A stretch of 64,000 bases of DNA from Lantana camara. Lineage: Eukaryota; Streptophyta; Magnoliopsida; Lamiales; Verbenaceae. The DNA is taken from the NCBI GenBank assembly GCA_037501455.1, contig CM074863.1, forward strand, positions 56,897,501 to 56,961,500. Direction: 5' to 3'. The position numbers and the translations under genes were made by a program. The notes below the pieces were generated by a model. The model had not been told where the DNA came from. It saw nothing but the letters and a program-made list of their open reading frames with translations, and made no database searches. Shown here one piece after another: positions 1-9,585 of the stretch. Position 1 is the stretch's first letter. Each line of letters starts with the position of its first letter.

Positions 1-468
1 TTTCCCCTTTTTCCTTTCTTTTGAGTTTGCAGGTTCTTCCGAGTCAAGCTAGGCGGCAAGTGTCTTTTGGAGTTTACTTGTGGTTTAGCTTGAGTCTTCA
101 TGCATTCGTAGTGGAATACTTTTACTCTTACTGTTGTATTTTGGTTTACGTATCTATGATTACACTTATGTTATTTTGGCCACGATGGCATTGTACATTT
201 GTTTGTAAGCTAACTTGGAATACTTGACCCTTCCCCATTTGGATATGTATATATGATGATCTTGGGAAACATGTTTGGTATATGATTTGCTTCCGCTACT
301 CTGATTTTAATTCTCGCAGTTCGTGAGGGTCTAGGCCGCCTAGCGAGGGTGTGAGTTTTGTGTGTCTCCCGTTCGCTATGGTTTGATACGGGTGCGAACT
401 TCCATTTCGTTACTCGTGTTGAACCTTAGTGCGGGGGATGTGGCGCCCTTCGCTCTGGGGGTGTTACA
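1..468 (+). repeat. 5' LTR of element A, 3' part only
   Basis: Matches 7649-8116 base for base by eye and ends in TGTTACA directly before the primer-binding site. It includes the second CAG| acceptor-like site (after 32) followed by the CTAGGCGG block. About 2.5 kb of this LTR lies to the left of the window. Confidence 0.93.
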
Positions 469-476
469 TCCTGGCG

Positions 477-488
477 TGGTATCAGAGC
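477..488 (+). other. Primer-binding site of element A
   Basis: TGGTATCAGAGC, complementary to the 3' end of plant initiator-Met tRNA, eight bases after the 5' LTR. This is the usual minus-strand primer for plant Ty3/gypsy and many Ty1/copia elements. Confidence 0.92.
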
Positions 489-677
489 TCTCGGTTGCAA
501 AATCAGAGCTCTGGAGTCGTGTTGAGTCTGTCTAGGTCGTTCGGTATAGGAGTATGTGACTATTTGCATTCATCCACATCTCTACGTGACCTATTTGCTT
601 AAATTTGTGATAATTGACTTCATGATCATGAACTAAACCCCATGCATCGATATCTTCTTGATTTGTGGATTTTCAGG
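489..677 (+). other. Element A untranslated leader
   Basis: Short leader between the primer-binding site and gag. A block at 530-550 (GTCTAGGTCGTTCGG core) recurs just after the primer-binding site of C, F and G. The leader ends in TTTTCAG directly before the gag ATG, like a 3' splice site. An upstream in-frame ATG lies at 642. Confidence 0.75.
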
Positions 678-3600
678 ATGCCTCCAAGAAGGAGAGCCGA
701 TAGGGAACAGACTCCTGATCTTAATCAACCCCCTCCACAAGCACCTCCACCTCCTCCGATGAATGCTGAGAATATTGTGCAGGCTCTTTTGAACCAGCTT
801 CAACAGAATCAAAGAGATAATCCACATTGGGAAGGACAAGGTGGGCAAGTAACTCCGGCCTTTAAGGAGTTCAGAAACAACAATCCACCTAAGTGGTATG
901 GAGGAGATGACATCCAAGCCGAGGAGTGGTTGTCAGAAGTTGCGGGAATTTGGGAAATTTGCCCCGCTCCTTCGCATGAGAAAGCTGTTTGCACGGCCCG
1001 GTTTGTTCAAGGTCCCGCATCCAATTGGCTCAAAGCTACAAGAGCCCGATTGGAAAGGAGTGGAGAAGAGTTTGATTGGGAAAGCTTCGTGAGAGAATTT
1101 CGTTACAAGTATGTTCCTCCAAGTGCTCGCGAGAGGAGACTACAACAATTTACAGAATTGAAACAAGGGAACCGCTCGGTTGAAGAGTATATCATGGAAT
1201 TTGAGAGACTTGCACCGTATGCCCCGCATATCACCAATGATGACACCCAGAAGGCACGGAGCTTTATTCATGGTTTGAGGTATGATATTCAGAGTGCTCT
1301 TAAGGCGGCTACTGTGGATACGTGGGAGAAGGCTACGAGAAAAGCGATCAAAGTGGAAGCTAACAATACAAGATTGAGGCCGACTTACTCTTCGGGCCAA
1401 GGTTCGAGCTCAAATTTGGGGAAGAGGCCTGCATTCTCTGGTGGGCCTCCGGTTTTCAAACCCCAAGGTTCTACCACTTCAGTCAAGAAAGCTCGACCTT
1501 CAGTACCTGCAGTACCAGCTTTACCTGCCCCGATTCAGTGTGGCTTTTGCAAGGGTCCCAATCACACCGAGGAGAATTGCCGGAAGAAATTGAGAAGATG
1601 TTATAAGTGTGGGGAGCCCGGTCATTTGATTGGCACTTGTCCTCAGATGAGAACACCTCAGCCTCGAGCTCCTCAGCCGTTGAATGTGAAGCCTCCGAGA
1701 GCACCAATCCAGGCGAGAGCTTATGCTTTGGAGGGCGAGGAAGAGGATGTGGAAGTGGATGCCAACGCCGTTGTTGAAGGTACCATCCACATTCATGGCA
1801 TTCCATTGCATGCATTGTTTGATCCGGGGGCAACGCATTCATTTATTGCTTCCCGGCTTGTTGCTACTCTTTCATTGCCTGTTGCTTGTCTAGATGATTC
1901 CTTTGTTGTTTCTTCTCCCCTTGGTGCTACTTTGTCTACGAATTGTGTTTACCGTGGTTGTCCGGTGGTTGTGGAAGATCAAGAGTATCCGGCAGATCTG
2001 ATCAAGATGCCTATCAGGAAGTATGGGGTGATTCTGGGAATGGACTGGTTGTACCGTTACCGAGCCATGATGGATTGTTTTGCTAAGAGGGTGACTTTGG
2101 GTTCTACGGTCTTTGCGGGTCAGAGGTTGAAGACCTGCCCGTTTATTTCCTTCATGGAAGCAAGTAGATTGTTCCGGGACGGTGCGACGGGCTATGTGGC
2201 CTATCTTCTGAATAAGCCAAAGGATCAGGCCAAGCTCGAAGAGACGGAGATCGTGAAGGAATTCCCCGATGTGTTTCCAGAGAATTTGGGATCTTTACCT
2301 CCAGATCGGGACGTCGAGTTTGTAATAGATCTCTATCCCGGAGCAGAACCGTATGCGAAATCTCCTTATAGGATGGCTCCAGCCGAGTTGAAGGAGTTGA
2401 AGACGCAATTGGATGAGCTCTTAGAGTGTGGTTACATTCGCCCGAGCACTTCTCCGTGGGGTGCTCCGGTCCTGTTTGTAAAGAAGAAAGACGGGACTTT
2501 GCGAATGTGTATTGACTACCGTGAGCTGAACCGGTTAACGGTTAAGAACAAATACCCACTTCCTCACATTGAAGAGTTATTCGATCTCCTGCAAGGCTCG
2601 AGTGTTTATTCCAAGTTGGATTTAAGGCAAGGGTATTACCAGTTGCGTATCCGGGAGGGAGATATACCGAAGACGGGTTTCAATACAAGATATGGGCATT
2701 TTGAGTTTGTGGTCATGCCTTTTGGTCTTACCAATGCCCCAGCCGCGTTTATGGATATGATGCACCGAATATTCCGGCCTTACCTCGATAAATTCGTGGT
2801 CATCTTTATAGATGATATTCTGGTGTATTCGAGGTCCGAAGAAGAGCACGCGCGGCATTTGAGCATTGTCTTGTCTACACTTCGGGAGCATGGACTGTTC
2901 GCCAAGTTCAGTAAGTGCGAGTTCTGGTTGGATCGAGTTTCCTTTTTGGGTCACTTCATTTCAGGGAATGGTATAGAAGTGGATCCGGCGAAGATCGAAA
3001 CGGTGATGCTTTGGAAACCACCGAAGAATGCCTTGGAAGTTAGAAGTTTTCTCGGGTTGGCAGGGTACTATAGGCGCTTTGTGAAAGATTTCTCGAAGAT
3101 TGCCTCCCCGTTGACCCGGTTAACCAAGAAAGAGGTGAAGTTTGAGTGGGATGAGGCGTGTGAGAAGAGTTTTCAAACTCTTAAGGAGAGATTAACTACT
3201 GCACCGATTTTAACCCTACCCGAGGGTTCGGAAGGCTACTCAGTTTATACCGATGCTTCGAAGGAAGGTCTCGGTTGTGTGTTAATGCAGAATGGTAAGG
3301 TTGTAGCCTACGCCTCCAGGAAATTAAAGGATCATGAAAAGAACTATCCCACTCATGATTTGGAACTTGCAGCGGTAGTGTTTGCTTTGATGAAATGGCG
3401 ACATTATCTTTATGGAGTCACTTTTGAAGTGTTCACCGACCACCAGAGTCTTAAGTATCTGTTTACCCAGAAGGATTTGAACGTGAGACAGAGAAGGTGG
3501 ATGGAACTACTCGAGGACTATGATTGTAAGATTCTGTACCATCCGGGTAAAGCCAATGTGGTGGCGGACGCTTTGAGTAGGAAAGTGAATGTTTCAGGTT

Positions 3601-5141
3601 TGGAAGCAGGTTCTAGTAGACAGGGTTCAGTGGTTCTGGTTTCAGAGGCTCGATTGGCTAATATTTCGGTTCAACCGGTTTTGAAGCAGAGATTGATAGA
3701 AGCTCAATCTGTGGATCCGGAGATTCAGAAATTGATAACGAAGTCAAGGATTGATCCTGAAACCAAGTTTGGATTTGATGATTCGGGATTATTTCGATTT
3801 AAGGCTCGGGTTTGTGTCCCTGAAGGATTTAAGCAGTTGGTACTTGATGAGGCTCACAAGTCCGCATATGCAGTACATCCCGGTACCACCAAAATGTACA
3901 AGGATTTAAGGACTTCATATTGGTGGAACGGTATGAAGAGAGACGTCGCTAACTATGTTAGGAGATGTCAAACATGCCAAGTGGTGAAAGCAGAACACCA
4001 GAAACCGGGAGGAACTCTCCAACCACTTCCAATACCCGAGTGGAAGTGGGAGCAAGTGACGATGGACTTCGTGTCCGGCTTGCCAAGGACCAAAGGAGGT
4101 TCCGATGGAATTTGGGTGGTTATTGATCGGTTGACAAAGTCCGCACACTTTCTTAAGGTGAAGATGTCCGATAAGGTTCCTAAGTTGGCCCGGTTATATC
4201 GGAAGGAGATTGTTAGACTTCATGGTTGCCCGGTCAGCATTGTTTCAGATAGAGATCCTCGATTCACATCCAGTTTTTGGCAGGAATTACAGAAGTGTTT
4301 GGGGACGAAGCTCCACTTCAGTACTGCATTTCACCCACAGACGGATGGCCAGTCAGAAAGGCTAATAAGGTATCTCGAGGACATACTTCGTGCTTGTGCC
4401 TTGGATTATCCGAATTCGTGGGATGAACAGTTGGATTTAATTGAGTATGCCTACAACAACAGCTTTCAGTCTTCTATTGGCATGGCACCGTATGAGGCTT
4501 TGTATGGAAGAAAGTGCCGATCCCCTCTCTTTTGGGATATTGATGAGTGGAGATGGACTAAAGATGGAAAGCTCGAAAGGGCTAAGAAACCTAAGGAGAT
4601 TCAGGATACCATCGAGCGGGTGAAAGTGATTAGACAGAGGTTGAAAGTGGCTCAAGACCGGCAGAAGAGTTATGCAGATAGGAGAAGACGACCCTTAGAG
4701 TTTGAGAAAGGAGATAAGGTCTTTTTAAAGGCATCTCCTAGAAAAGGGTATGCTCGGATTGGTAAAGGCGGGAAGCTTAACCCACGCTACTTAGGCCCCT
4801 TTGAGATCCTTGATCGAGTTGGGGAAGTGGCTTACAGACTTGATTTACCGCCGAGCTTAACCGGGATTCATAATGTATTTCATGTTTCGCAGCTTCGGAA
4901 ACATTATCCCGATGAGTCTTCTATTCTTCCAGTCGAGAAAGTTCAGTTGGAACCGGACTTGACCATTAAGAGATATCCAGTTCAGGTGTTGGATCGGAAG
5001 ATGCAAGAGTTGAGGAATAGACAGATCCCTCTTGTGAAAGTCTTGTGGCGCGATCAGGAATCCGAAGAAGCCACTTGGGAGACTGAGGATAAGATGAAAC
5101 AGTTCTATCCGGATCTTTTCAAGACCTCGCCTCGGACCTGA
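678..5141 (+). CDS. Gag-pol polyprotein of element A, intact, 1487 aa
   Basis: Single-frame polyprotein supplying capsid and replication enzymes of a Ty3/gypsy element. Order seen: proline-rich N-terminus; retrotransposon Gag domain about residues 70-200; two CCHC zinc knuckles at 288-301 and 308-321; aspartic protease with the catalytic triplet written DPG (from residue 382); reverse transcriptase with FIDD at 710-713; RNase H beginning at YTDAS and closing near DALSRK; integrase with HHCC finger and the D...D...E core ending at GQSERL; a C-terminal chromodomain (IPLVKVLWR...EATWE) about 1433-1480. The start at 678 (MPPRRR) is preferred over the in-frame ATG at 642 because element C begins with the same MPPRR directly after a CAG. 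No frameshift or internal stop was seen, so it could be functional. The stop lies inside the pre-polypurine hairpin. Confidence 0.95.
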   Translation: MPPRRRADREQTPDLNQPPPQAPPPPPMNAENIVQALLNQLQQNQRDNPHWEGQGGQVTPAFKEFRNNNPPKWYGGDDIQAEEWLSEVAGIWEICPAPSHEKAVCTARFVQGPASNWLKATRARLERSGEEFDWESFVREFRYKYVPPSARERRLQQFTELKQGNRSVEEYIMEFERLAPYAPHITNDDTQKARSFIHGLRYDIQSALKAATVDTWEKATRKAIKVEANNTRLRPTYSSGQGSSSNLGKRPAFSGGPPVFKPQGSTTSVKKARPSVPAVPALPAPIQCGFCKGPNHTEENCRKKLRRCYKCGEPGHLIGTCPQMRTPQPRAPQPLNVKPPRAPIQARAYALEGEEEDVEVDANAVVEGTIHIHGIPLHALFDPGATHSFIASRLVATLSLPVACLDDSFVVSSPLGATLSTNCVYRGCPVVVEDQEYPADLIKMPIRKYGVILGMDWLYRYRAMMDCFAKRVTLGSTVFAGQRLKTCPFISFMEASRLFRDGATGYVAYLLNKPKDQAKLEETEIVKEFPDVFPENLGSLPPDRDVEFVIDLYPGAEPYAKSPYRMAPAELKELKTQLDELLECGYIRPSTSPWGAPVLFVKKKDGTLRMCIDYRELNRLTVKNKYPLPHIEELFDLLQGSSVYSKLDLRQGYYQLRIREGDIPKTGFNTRYGHFEFVVMPFGLTNAPAAFMDMMHRIFRPYLDKFVVIFIDDILVYSRSEEEHARHLSIVLSTLREHGLFAKFSKCEFWLDRVSFLGHFISGNGIEVDPAKIETVMLWKPPKNALEVRSFLGLAGYYRRFVKDFSKIASPLTRLTKKEVKFEWDEACEKSFQTLKERLTTAPILTLPEGSEGYSVYTDASKEGLGCVLMQNGKVVAYASRKLKDHEKNYPTHDLELAAVVFALMKWRHYLYGVTFEVFTDHQSLKYLFTQKDLNVRQRRWMELLEDYDCKILYHPGKANVVADALSRKVNVSGLEAGSSRQGSVVLVSEARLANISVQPVLKQRLIEAQSVDPEIQKLITKSRIDPETKFGFDDSGLFRFKARVCVPEGFKQLVLDEAHKSAYAVHPGTTKMYKDLRTSYWWNGMKRDVANYVRRCQTCQVVKAEHQKPGGTLQPLPIPEWKWEQVTMDFVSGLPRTKGGSDGIWVVIDRLTKSAHFLKVKMSDKVPKLARLYRKEIVRLHGCPVSIVSDRDPRFTSSFWQELQKCLGTKLHFSTAFHPQTDGQSERLIRYLEDILRACALDYPNSWDEQLDLIEYAYNNSFQSSIGMAPYEALYGRKCRSPLFWDIDEWRWTKDGKLERAKKPKEIQDTIERVKVIRQRLKVAQDRQKSYADRRRRPLEFEKGDKVFLKASPRKGYARIGKGGKLNPRYLGPFEILDRVGEVAYRLDLPPSLTGIHNVFHVSQLRKHYPDESSILPVEKVQLEPDLTIKRYPVQVLDRKMQELRNRQIPLVKVLWRDQESEEATWETEDKMKQFYPDLFKTSPRT

Positions 5142-5169
5142 GGACAGGTCCTTTTGAAGGAGGGAGGTT
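5134..5169 (+). other. Pre-PPT hairpin and polypurine tract, element A
   Basis: GGACCTG-AGGA-CAGGTCC (5134-5151) forms a 7-bp stem with an AGGA loop. The gag-pol TGA (5139-5141) lies in it. The purine-rich stretch around 5156-5167 primes plus-strand synthesis, next to the 3' LTR start. Confidence 0.8.
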
Positions 5170-6189
5170 TGTAACATCCCGACTGATCAGACTTTTCAGG
5201 TAATCTATAATGTGCGCTATTTAATTTCTAACGTGGATTAATTGAAGTTATTTGAACCCATTTACTTTAAATATGAATTTGGTTACCCTTGAATGTTTAA
5301 CTTTTCTTATTTGGTATTTTATTCGTTCCGGGTTCGTATTTAATTCTAATTTTGTGAATTCGTGATATTTGTTAATTATATGCTTTATGGACTCGTTTAT
5401 GTGCTCGTTATTTGTTTTGGTAATTGTTTTGGTTGCCTTTTGAGTTCGTTTTGGAGACGGGACCTAAAGGAGGCTAAAGAGCACTTAGCGCACCTTGGGT
5501 TCCGAGACGCGTATCTTGAGCTCGGGGATTCGGATTCGAATTCCGTCACCTCCATTGAACTCGTTTCGACGATTCGGGTTTAATGGGACAAACCTCACAT
5601 TTTTCTAAGCTCGTTAAGATCTCCGTATTTCACCCGTAACGAGCCCTTATGCTTGAGAGACATGTTTTGACCTAACCTAGCTTTGTGGGACCCTCTTAAC
5701 CTTAACCAAACCTTAACCTTGACATTTTATCCTTGAGTTAAGCTCTCTCTTACCCCTTTTTGTGCTGAAAATCGATCCATTCCCCCTCTCTCTCTCCCAA
5801 AACCGATCAGCCAAGCTAAGCAAGGAGGAAGAAGAAACTCTTTATCCATTTTCTTGATTTTTGAGCTCAAATCTTCACCCAAGCTTCTCCAATTTGAAAG
5901 GTAAGTCCATGGTTGTCATCTTCACTACTCCTTCTCTCTTTTATGTGATTTTTAGCTCTTCTCCATGGTTGAATCATGAGATTGAACAAGCATGTGAATA
6001 GTATATGTTTGGAGAATTTGATTGATTCTTGCTCCTTTTTGTTTTCTTGAGTTTTGTTGTTGTTAGTGTGCTCTTAGGACTTGTTTTCTAGCATTTATTG
6101 CTTTTCCTTGCTTGGTAGTTGGAGTTTGGGGTGTTTGGTTTTGAGTTTGGGTTTGCTGAGTTGCTGTTCGCCCGTTTTCGTTTTCTGTA

Positions 6190-6403
6190 CCGTGACACGG
6201 GGGTGTCACGGTTTGCCTTTCGTTGGTGACACGGGCGTGTCACCTTTCGTTTTCCGTTTTCTGTACCGTGACACGGGGGTGTCACGGTTTGGCCTTTCTT
6301 GGTGACACGGGCGTGTCACCTCCTGTATTTTGTTGTTCGTTTTCTGTACCGAGACACGGGGGTGTCTCAGCTTACCCTTCCGGGGGGGCACGGGCGTGTC
6401 CCC
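6190..6403 (+). repeat. Palindromic hairpin cluster in LTR A
   Basis: Six short inverted repeats at 6190, 6225, 6266, 6301, 6349 and 6385, spaced 35-48 nt. All share the core GACACGGG(G/C)GTGTC or a close variant. Flanking pairs covary: CCGTGACAC/GTGTCACGG, GGTGACAC/GTGTCACC, CCGAGACAC/GTGTCTC, and GGGGCAC/GTGTCCCC. Small open frames here (repeats like DTGVS) are by-products of the palindromes. Confidence 0.85.
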
Positions 6404-7489
6404 TAGTAGCTTCAGTTTTTCGTTCGTCTTTGTTTAGGTTTTGCTTTTCGTTCCGTTGGTTCTTGTTGGTCTTTCTTGCCCCGTTTGTGATGTGTATGCA
6501 TAAGTAACTTGTATTATGACATGTTAAGCTTTATGTTATGAGTTTGAGCTTTGTTTTGTCCCCTCGTTTTTGATATATATATATACTTTTATATGAATTA
6601 TTGGCCTGTAATTGGCCTTAATGTGGATTCATTTCATATCATTGGCATCATAAGCATATCTACGCATGTACCGAGCGTCAATATGGTTCATATTGAGTCT
6701 AAGAGTGCTCCTTGTTGTTTGTCTTGTTCAGAGGATCTTCCTGTAGAGGACGAGCTTGCTCCGTAGGTGTCCGGTTTCTTCTTTTTGACTCCACTTCGTT
6801 CGTCGACAAGGTGAGGTTTTGTTATTTTAGTTATTCGACCTATAACCCTACTTGATTTGAAGCCTCGCATGTGGTTATGTATAATATATGGTAAATAAGT
6901 GTATGATACTTATGTTGCGGGGTTTATCCCATTTGTCATAAACGTTTGAAAATGTTTGTATAAGTATATAAGCTATTTTGCTTTCGTTTTTAAAGGTTTA
7001 GTTTTGAGCAAGTGTGTGTGTGTACGCGAGATATGGCTTTGAAAGATAAGCTTTGAGGTATGTTTGTGTGACTTTCGTGATATGTTTGGGCCCCGGAGTG
7101 TGGTATGGTAATCTCGGGACGGCCGAGGGGTCGCCGAGCTCTTCCATCAACACCTCCATTTGAGAGTCTCGCCCAACCTTGAGAGGTTACGGAAGGGTGT
7201 TTCTCTTGAGCCGGCGGAGGCAACCGCCGAAGGTTTCAAGGTAGTAATTAAACCTTGTCTCGTTTCTTTGTGTGGATAGTTAGGGCCGATCAACCCTTCT
7301 ATCAACCGGTGTTGGGGATGGATTCTGATTTGTTTTGTTTTGCTTTGATCTTTGTATATGGAAGTTGGGAGTTTAGTGTGAGACTCGTACTCGCCGAGTT
7401 GGTTTAGCTTTGTATGATCCGTGAAACGAGAGTGGATTCTTAATTAATTAAAATTCGGTATTTCTCCTTTTGACTTCTTTTACTTTATG

Positions 7490-7510
7490 TATATATATAT
7501 ATATATATAT
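7490..7510 (+). repeat. (TA)n microsatellite in LTR A
   Basis: Run of alternating A and T, about 20 nt, between the ACTCGCCGAGT palindrome and the last CAG| site. Similar TATATA stretches lie at this place in the other LTRs. Confidence 0.8.
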
Positions 7511-8116
7511 CACGGGAATTAATTTGGCTTGCAAAACCCACTCTCGGTTCAAGGGTCCTTCAGTTTTGGTAAATGCTTTGCTCTATATATATATCGGGTG
7601 CGTGAGTTAGCCCCCTCACTAGTCGCTAGGACTAACCCTCGTTGTTGTTTTCCCCTTTTTCCTTTCTTTTGAGTTTGCAGGTTCTTCCGAGTCAAGCTAG
7701 GCGGCAAGTGTCTTTTGGAGTTTACTTGTGGTTTAGCTTGAGTCTTCATGCATTCGTAGTGGAATACTTTTACTCTTACTGTTGTATTTTGGTTTACGTA
7801 TCTATGATTACACTTATGTTATTTTGGCCACGATGGCATTGTACATTTGTTTGTAAGCTAACTTGGAATACTTGACCCTTCCCCATTTGGATATGTATAT
7901 ATGATGATCTTGGGAAACATGTTTGGTATATGATTTGCTTCCGCTACTCTGATTTTAATTCTCGCAGTTCGTGAGGGTCTAGGCCGCCTAGCGAGGGTGT
8001 GAGTTTTGTGTGTCTCCCGTTCGCTATGGTTTGATACGGGTGCGAACTTCCATTTCGTTACTCGTGTTGAACCTTAGTGCGGGGGATGTGGCGCCCTTCG
8101 CTCTGGGGGTGTTACA

Positions 8117-8529
8117 AATCTCTATTAAACAATATCATTTAATCACATTAAATAAAATATGCATAATTGAAAATAACATAATATCTCATATTATTATGAT
8201 CATGCCATAAATTAAAACAGTTAAGCATGCTTTCATATAATTATCACATAATTATCATGCTTAAAATAAATGGCATAATGTAAACATGTTATAAATAAAT
8301 TATCTCATAATTTAAATCATGTTTACTGATTCGGCAATTAACCAGGAAGATTATTGAAATCGATTCCCAGAAAATTACCATTCCACGTAAATTCCCAGGA
8401 AACACTGGAGGGGTCACAAACGGTCCCACTTAAAAACCAGCCTTCTTTGACAGAATTTACGTGCACAGTAGCAGATTTAAAATGATGCATCGCATGCATC
8501 ATATCAATGCATGTATATATCTAGAGCAC
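8117..8529 (-). other. AT-rich leader remnant of copia-1
   Basis: Between the end of element A and the reverse-complement primer-binding site of copia-1. By position this is the 5' internal leader of the minus-strand copia, cut by element A. No open frame or recognisable domain; AT-rich with small palindromes such as GATGCATCGCATGCATC. Confidence 0.5.
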
Positions 8530-8542
8530 GGCTTTGATGCCA
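8530..8542 (-). other. Decayed primer-binding site of copia-1
   Basis: On the minus strand it reads TGGCATCAAAGCC, two changes from TGGTATCAGAGCC, two bases from the LTR end at 8545. It fixes the element's orientation as minus. Confidence 0.75.
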
Positions 8543-9134
8543 GTTGCTGGGAGGCGGGCCCAGAACAGTAGCGGTCCGGGACCACATTTTAAAATTTTTA
8601 TTATAATACAAGTATTAAAATATTTCGAAAACATTTTAATAAAAGCGGAAGACTAGCCGGATCTGCTCAAGTATATACATGCAATTGATAATAAATTTTA
8701 AATCACTTAAGCAGATAAATATCTAATATGCAATTAACATTTAAGAGCATATAATTTATCATGCTTAAAATAATACAACTGTAAAATATTACCATACTGC
8801 AAATATGGCTATCTAACGGTATTTTTCCAGCTCTTTGCCTTTTCATGAGACCGGCAGAGCTTCCCCACAATATCCCCGATTCGACCCTCGGAGTGTGGGC
8901 TCCGCGAGTATTTCCCTAAATACTCGAGAAAATATTTTCTAGAAAAAACTCATTTTTCTAAAACTAGAAAATTCCCTAATTTTCTAATAATTAAGTGGTT
9001 TATATATTAATTATATAACCACCTAATTATATAATAAATTAATCCTTACTTAAAAAGATTAAAAAAAGAGAAGCATCGCAGCACCCAAAAGTTGCTGCCA
9101 AAACATTGATCATCAAAATGGGTAGCAAGTCAGC

Positions 9135-9146
9135 CTATTTATAGGG
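9135..9146 (-). promoter_or_regulatory. TATA box of the copia-1 LTR
   Basis: CCCTATAAATAG on the minus strand, a strong plant TATA match. Transcription would start about 30 nt further (near 9105), inside the LTR, as expected for the U3/R border. Confidence 0.65.
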
Positions 9147-9457
9147 AAAATTGGGAGGGTATTTCGATCCTTTTGAGCATAAAGGAAAGGCCAAAAGGGT
9201 CATTATGCACTGCCGCGTAAAAATCGTGTACAAACCTGCCAATCCAATGACATTACGTGGCAGCATTTTTAGCCGTGAACAAGGCGCGTGCGCGTGGCCT
9301 CAAGCACCACCACGCGCGGCTGCAAGTGGCTAGGCTCTGGCGCGAGTTCCACACGCGCCGAGTGCCCAGATTTGGACACGTGTCCCGGACCCGGTCTGAC
9401 ACTATCCGGCGAACCGACCCTTTAACCCGGTTGGCCAACCCGTTGACTGACCCGGCC

Positions 9458-9585
9458 CGATCGCATCTGGGCCGTACATGGGCGCTGACGTGGCGCGATC
9501 GCATCTGGGCCGTACACGGTGCCCAGTCAGCGCCACCTGGGACCCATCTGCTGACGTGGCATGCCACGCGGACTGCCACGTCAGC
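9458..9585 (-). promoter_or_regulatory. CpG-rich repeat block with ACGT-core motifs
   Basis: Two imperfect copies of CGATCGCATCTGGGCCGTAC start at 9458 and 9496 (period 38). They are followed by 12-bp inverted arms GCTGACGTGGCA (9550-9561) and TGCCACGTCAGC (9574-9585). TGACGTGG is the ACGT-core type site bound by plant bZIP factors (known motif class). The block is about 400 bp upstream of the TATA box, so an enhancer role is plausible but unproven. Confidence 0.55.

Larger units (their letters stand above)
1..8116 (+). mobile_element. Gypsy element A (Tekay/Del-like chromovirus), nearly complete
   Basis: The element reads 5' LTR end (1-468), primer-binding site, intact gag-pol, polypurine tract, 3' LTR (5170-8116). 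The two LTRs look identical over the 468 bp they share, which with the open polyprotein points to a recent insertion. LTR termini are TGTAACA at the 5' end and TGTTACA at the 3' end. The base after the 3' LTR starts a candidate target duplication AATCT (8117-8121); the left copy is outside the window. The element lies in the internal region of the minus-strand copia-1. Lineage is inferred from the single gag-pol frame, the C-terminal chromodomain and the very long LTRs; the family assignment would need a domain tree. Confidence 0.9.
5170..8116 (+). repeat. 3' LTR of element A (2947 bp)
   Basis: Bounded by TGTAACA...TGTTACA. Inside, in order: U3 palindrome 5525-5544 (GAGCTCGGGG context); AAG|GTAAGT perfect 5' splice-site consensus at 5900|5901; a cluster of six palindromic hairpins 6190-6403; exon-like block 6732-6810 between TTCAG| and ACAAG|GTGAGG; 29-nt stem-loop 7275-7303 (GATAG/CTATC outer stem, AGGG/CCCT inner stem); palindrome ACTCGCCGAGT 7389-7399; TTTGCAG| at 7680 followed by CTAGGCGG. 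No clear TATA box was found upstream of 5900, unlike in LTRs B and D. Confidence 0.93.

Noticed and set aside
6081..6507. Overlapping small frames with DTGVS / HGGVS / TPVSRYRK peptide repeats, also at 26140-26451, 40350-40770, 48496-48849, 55102-55852 and 62235-62689
   Set aside because: They appear on both strands and in several frames because the DNA is built of palindromes; no start or codon signal supports protein coding.
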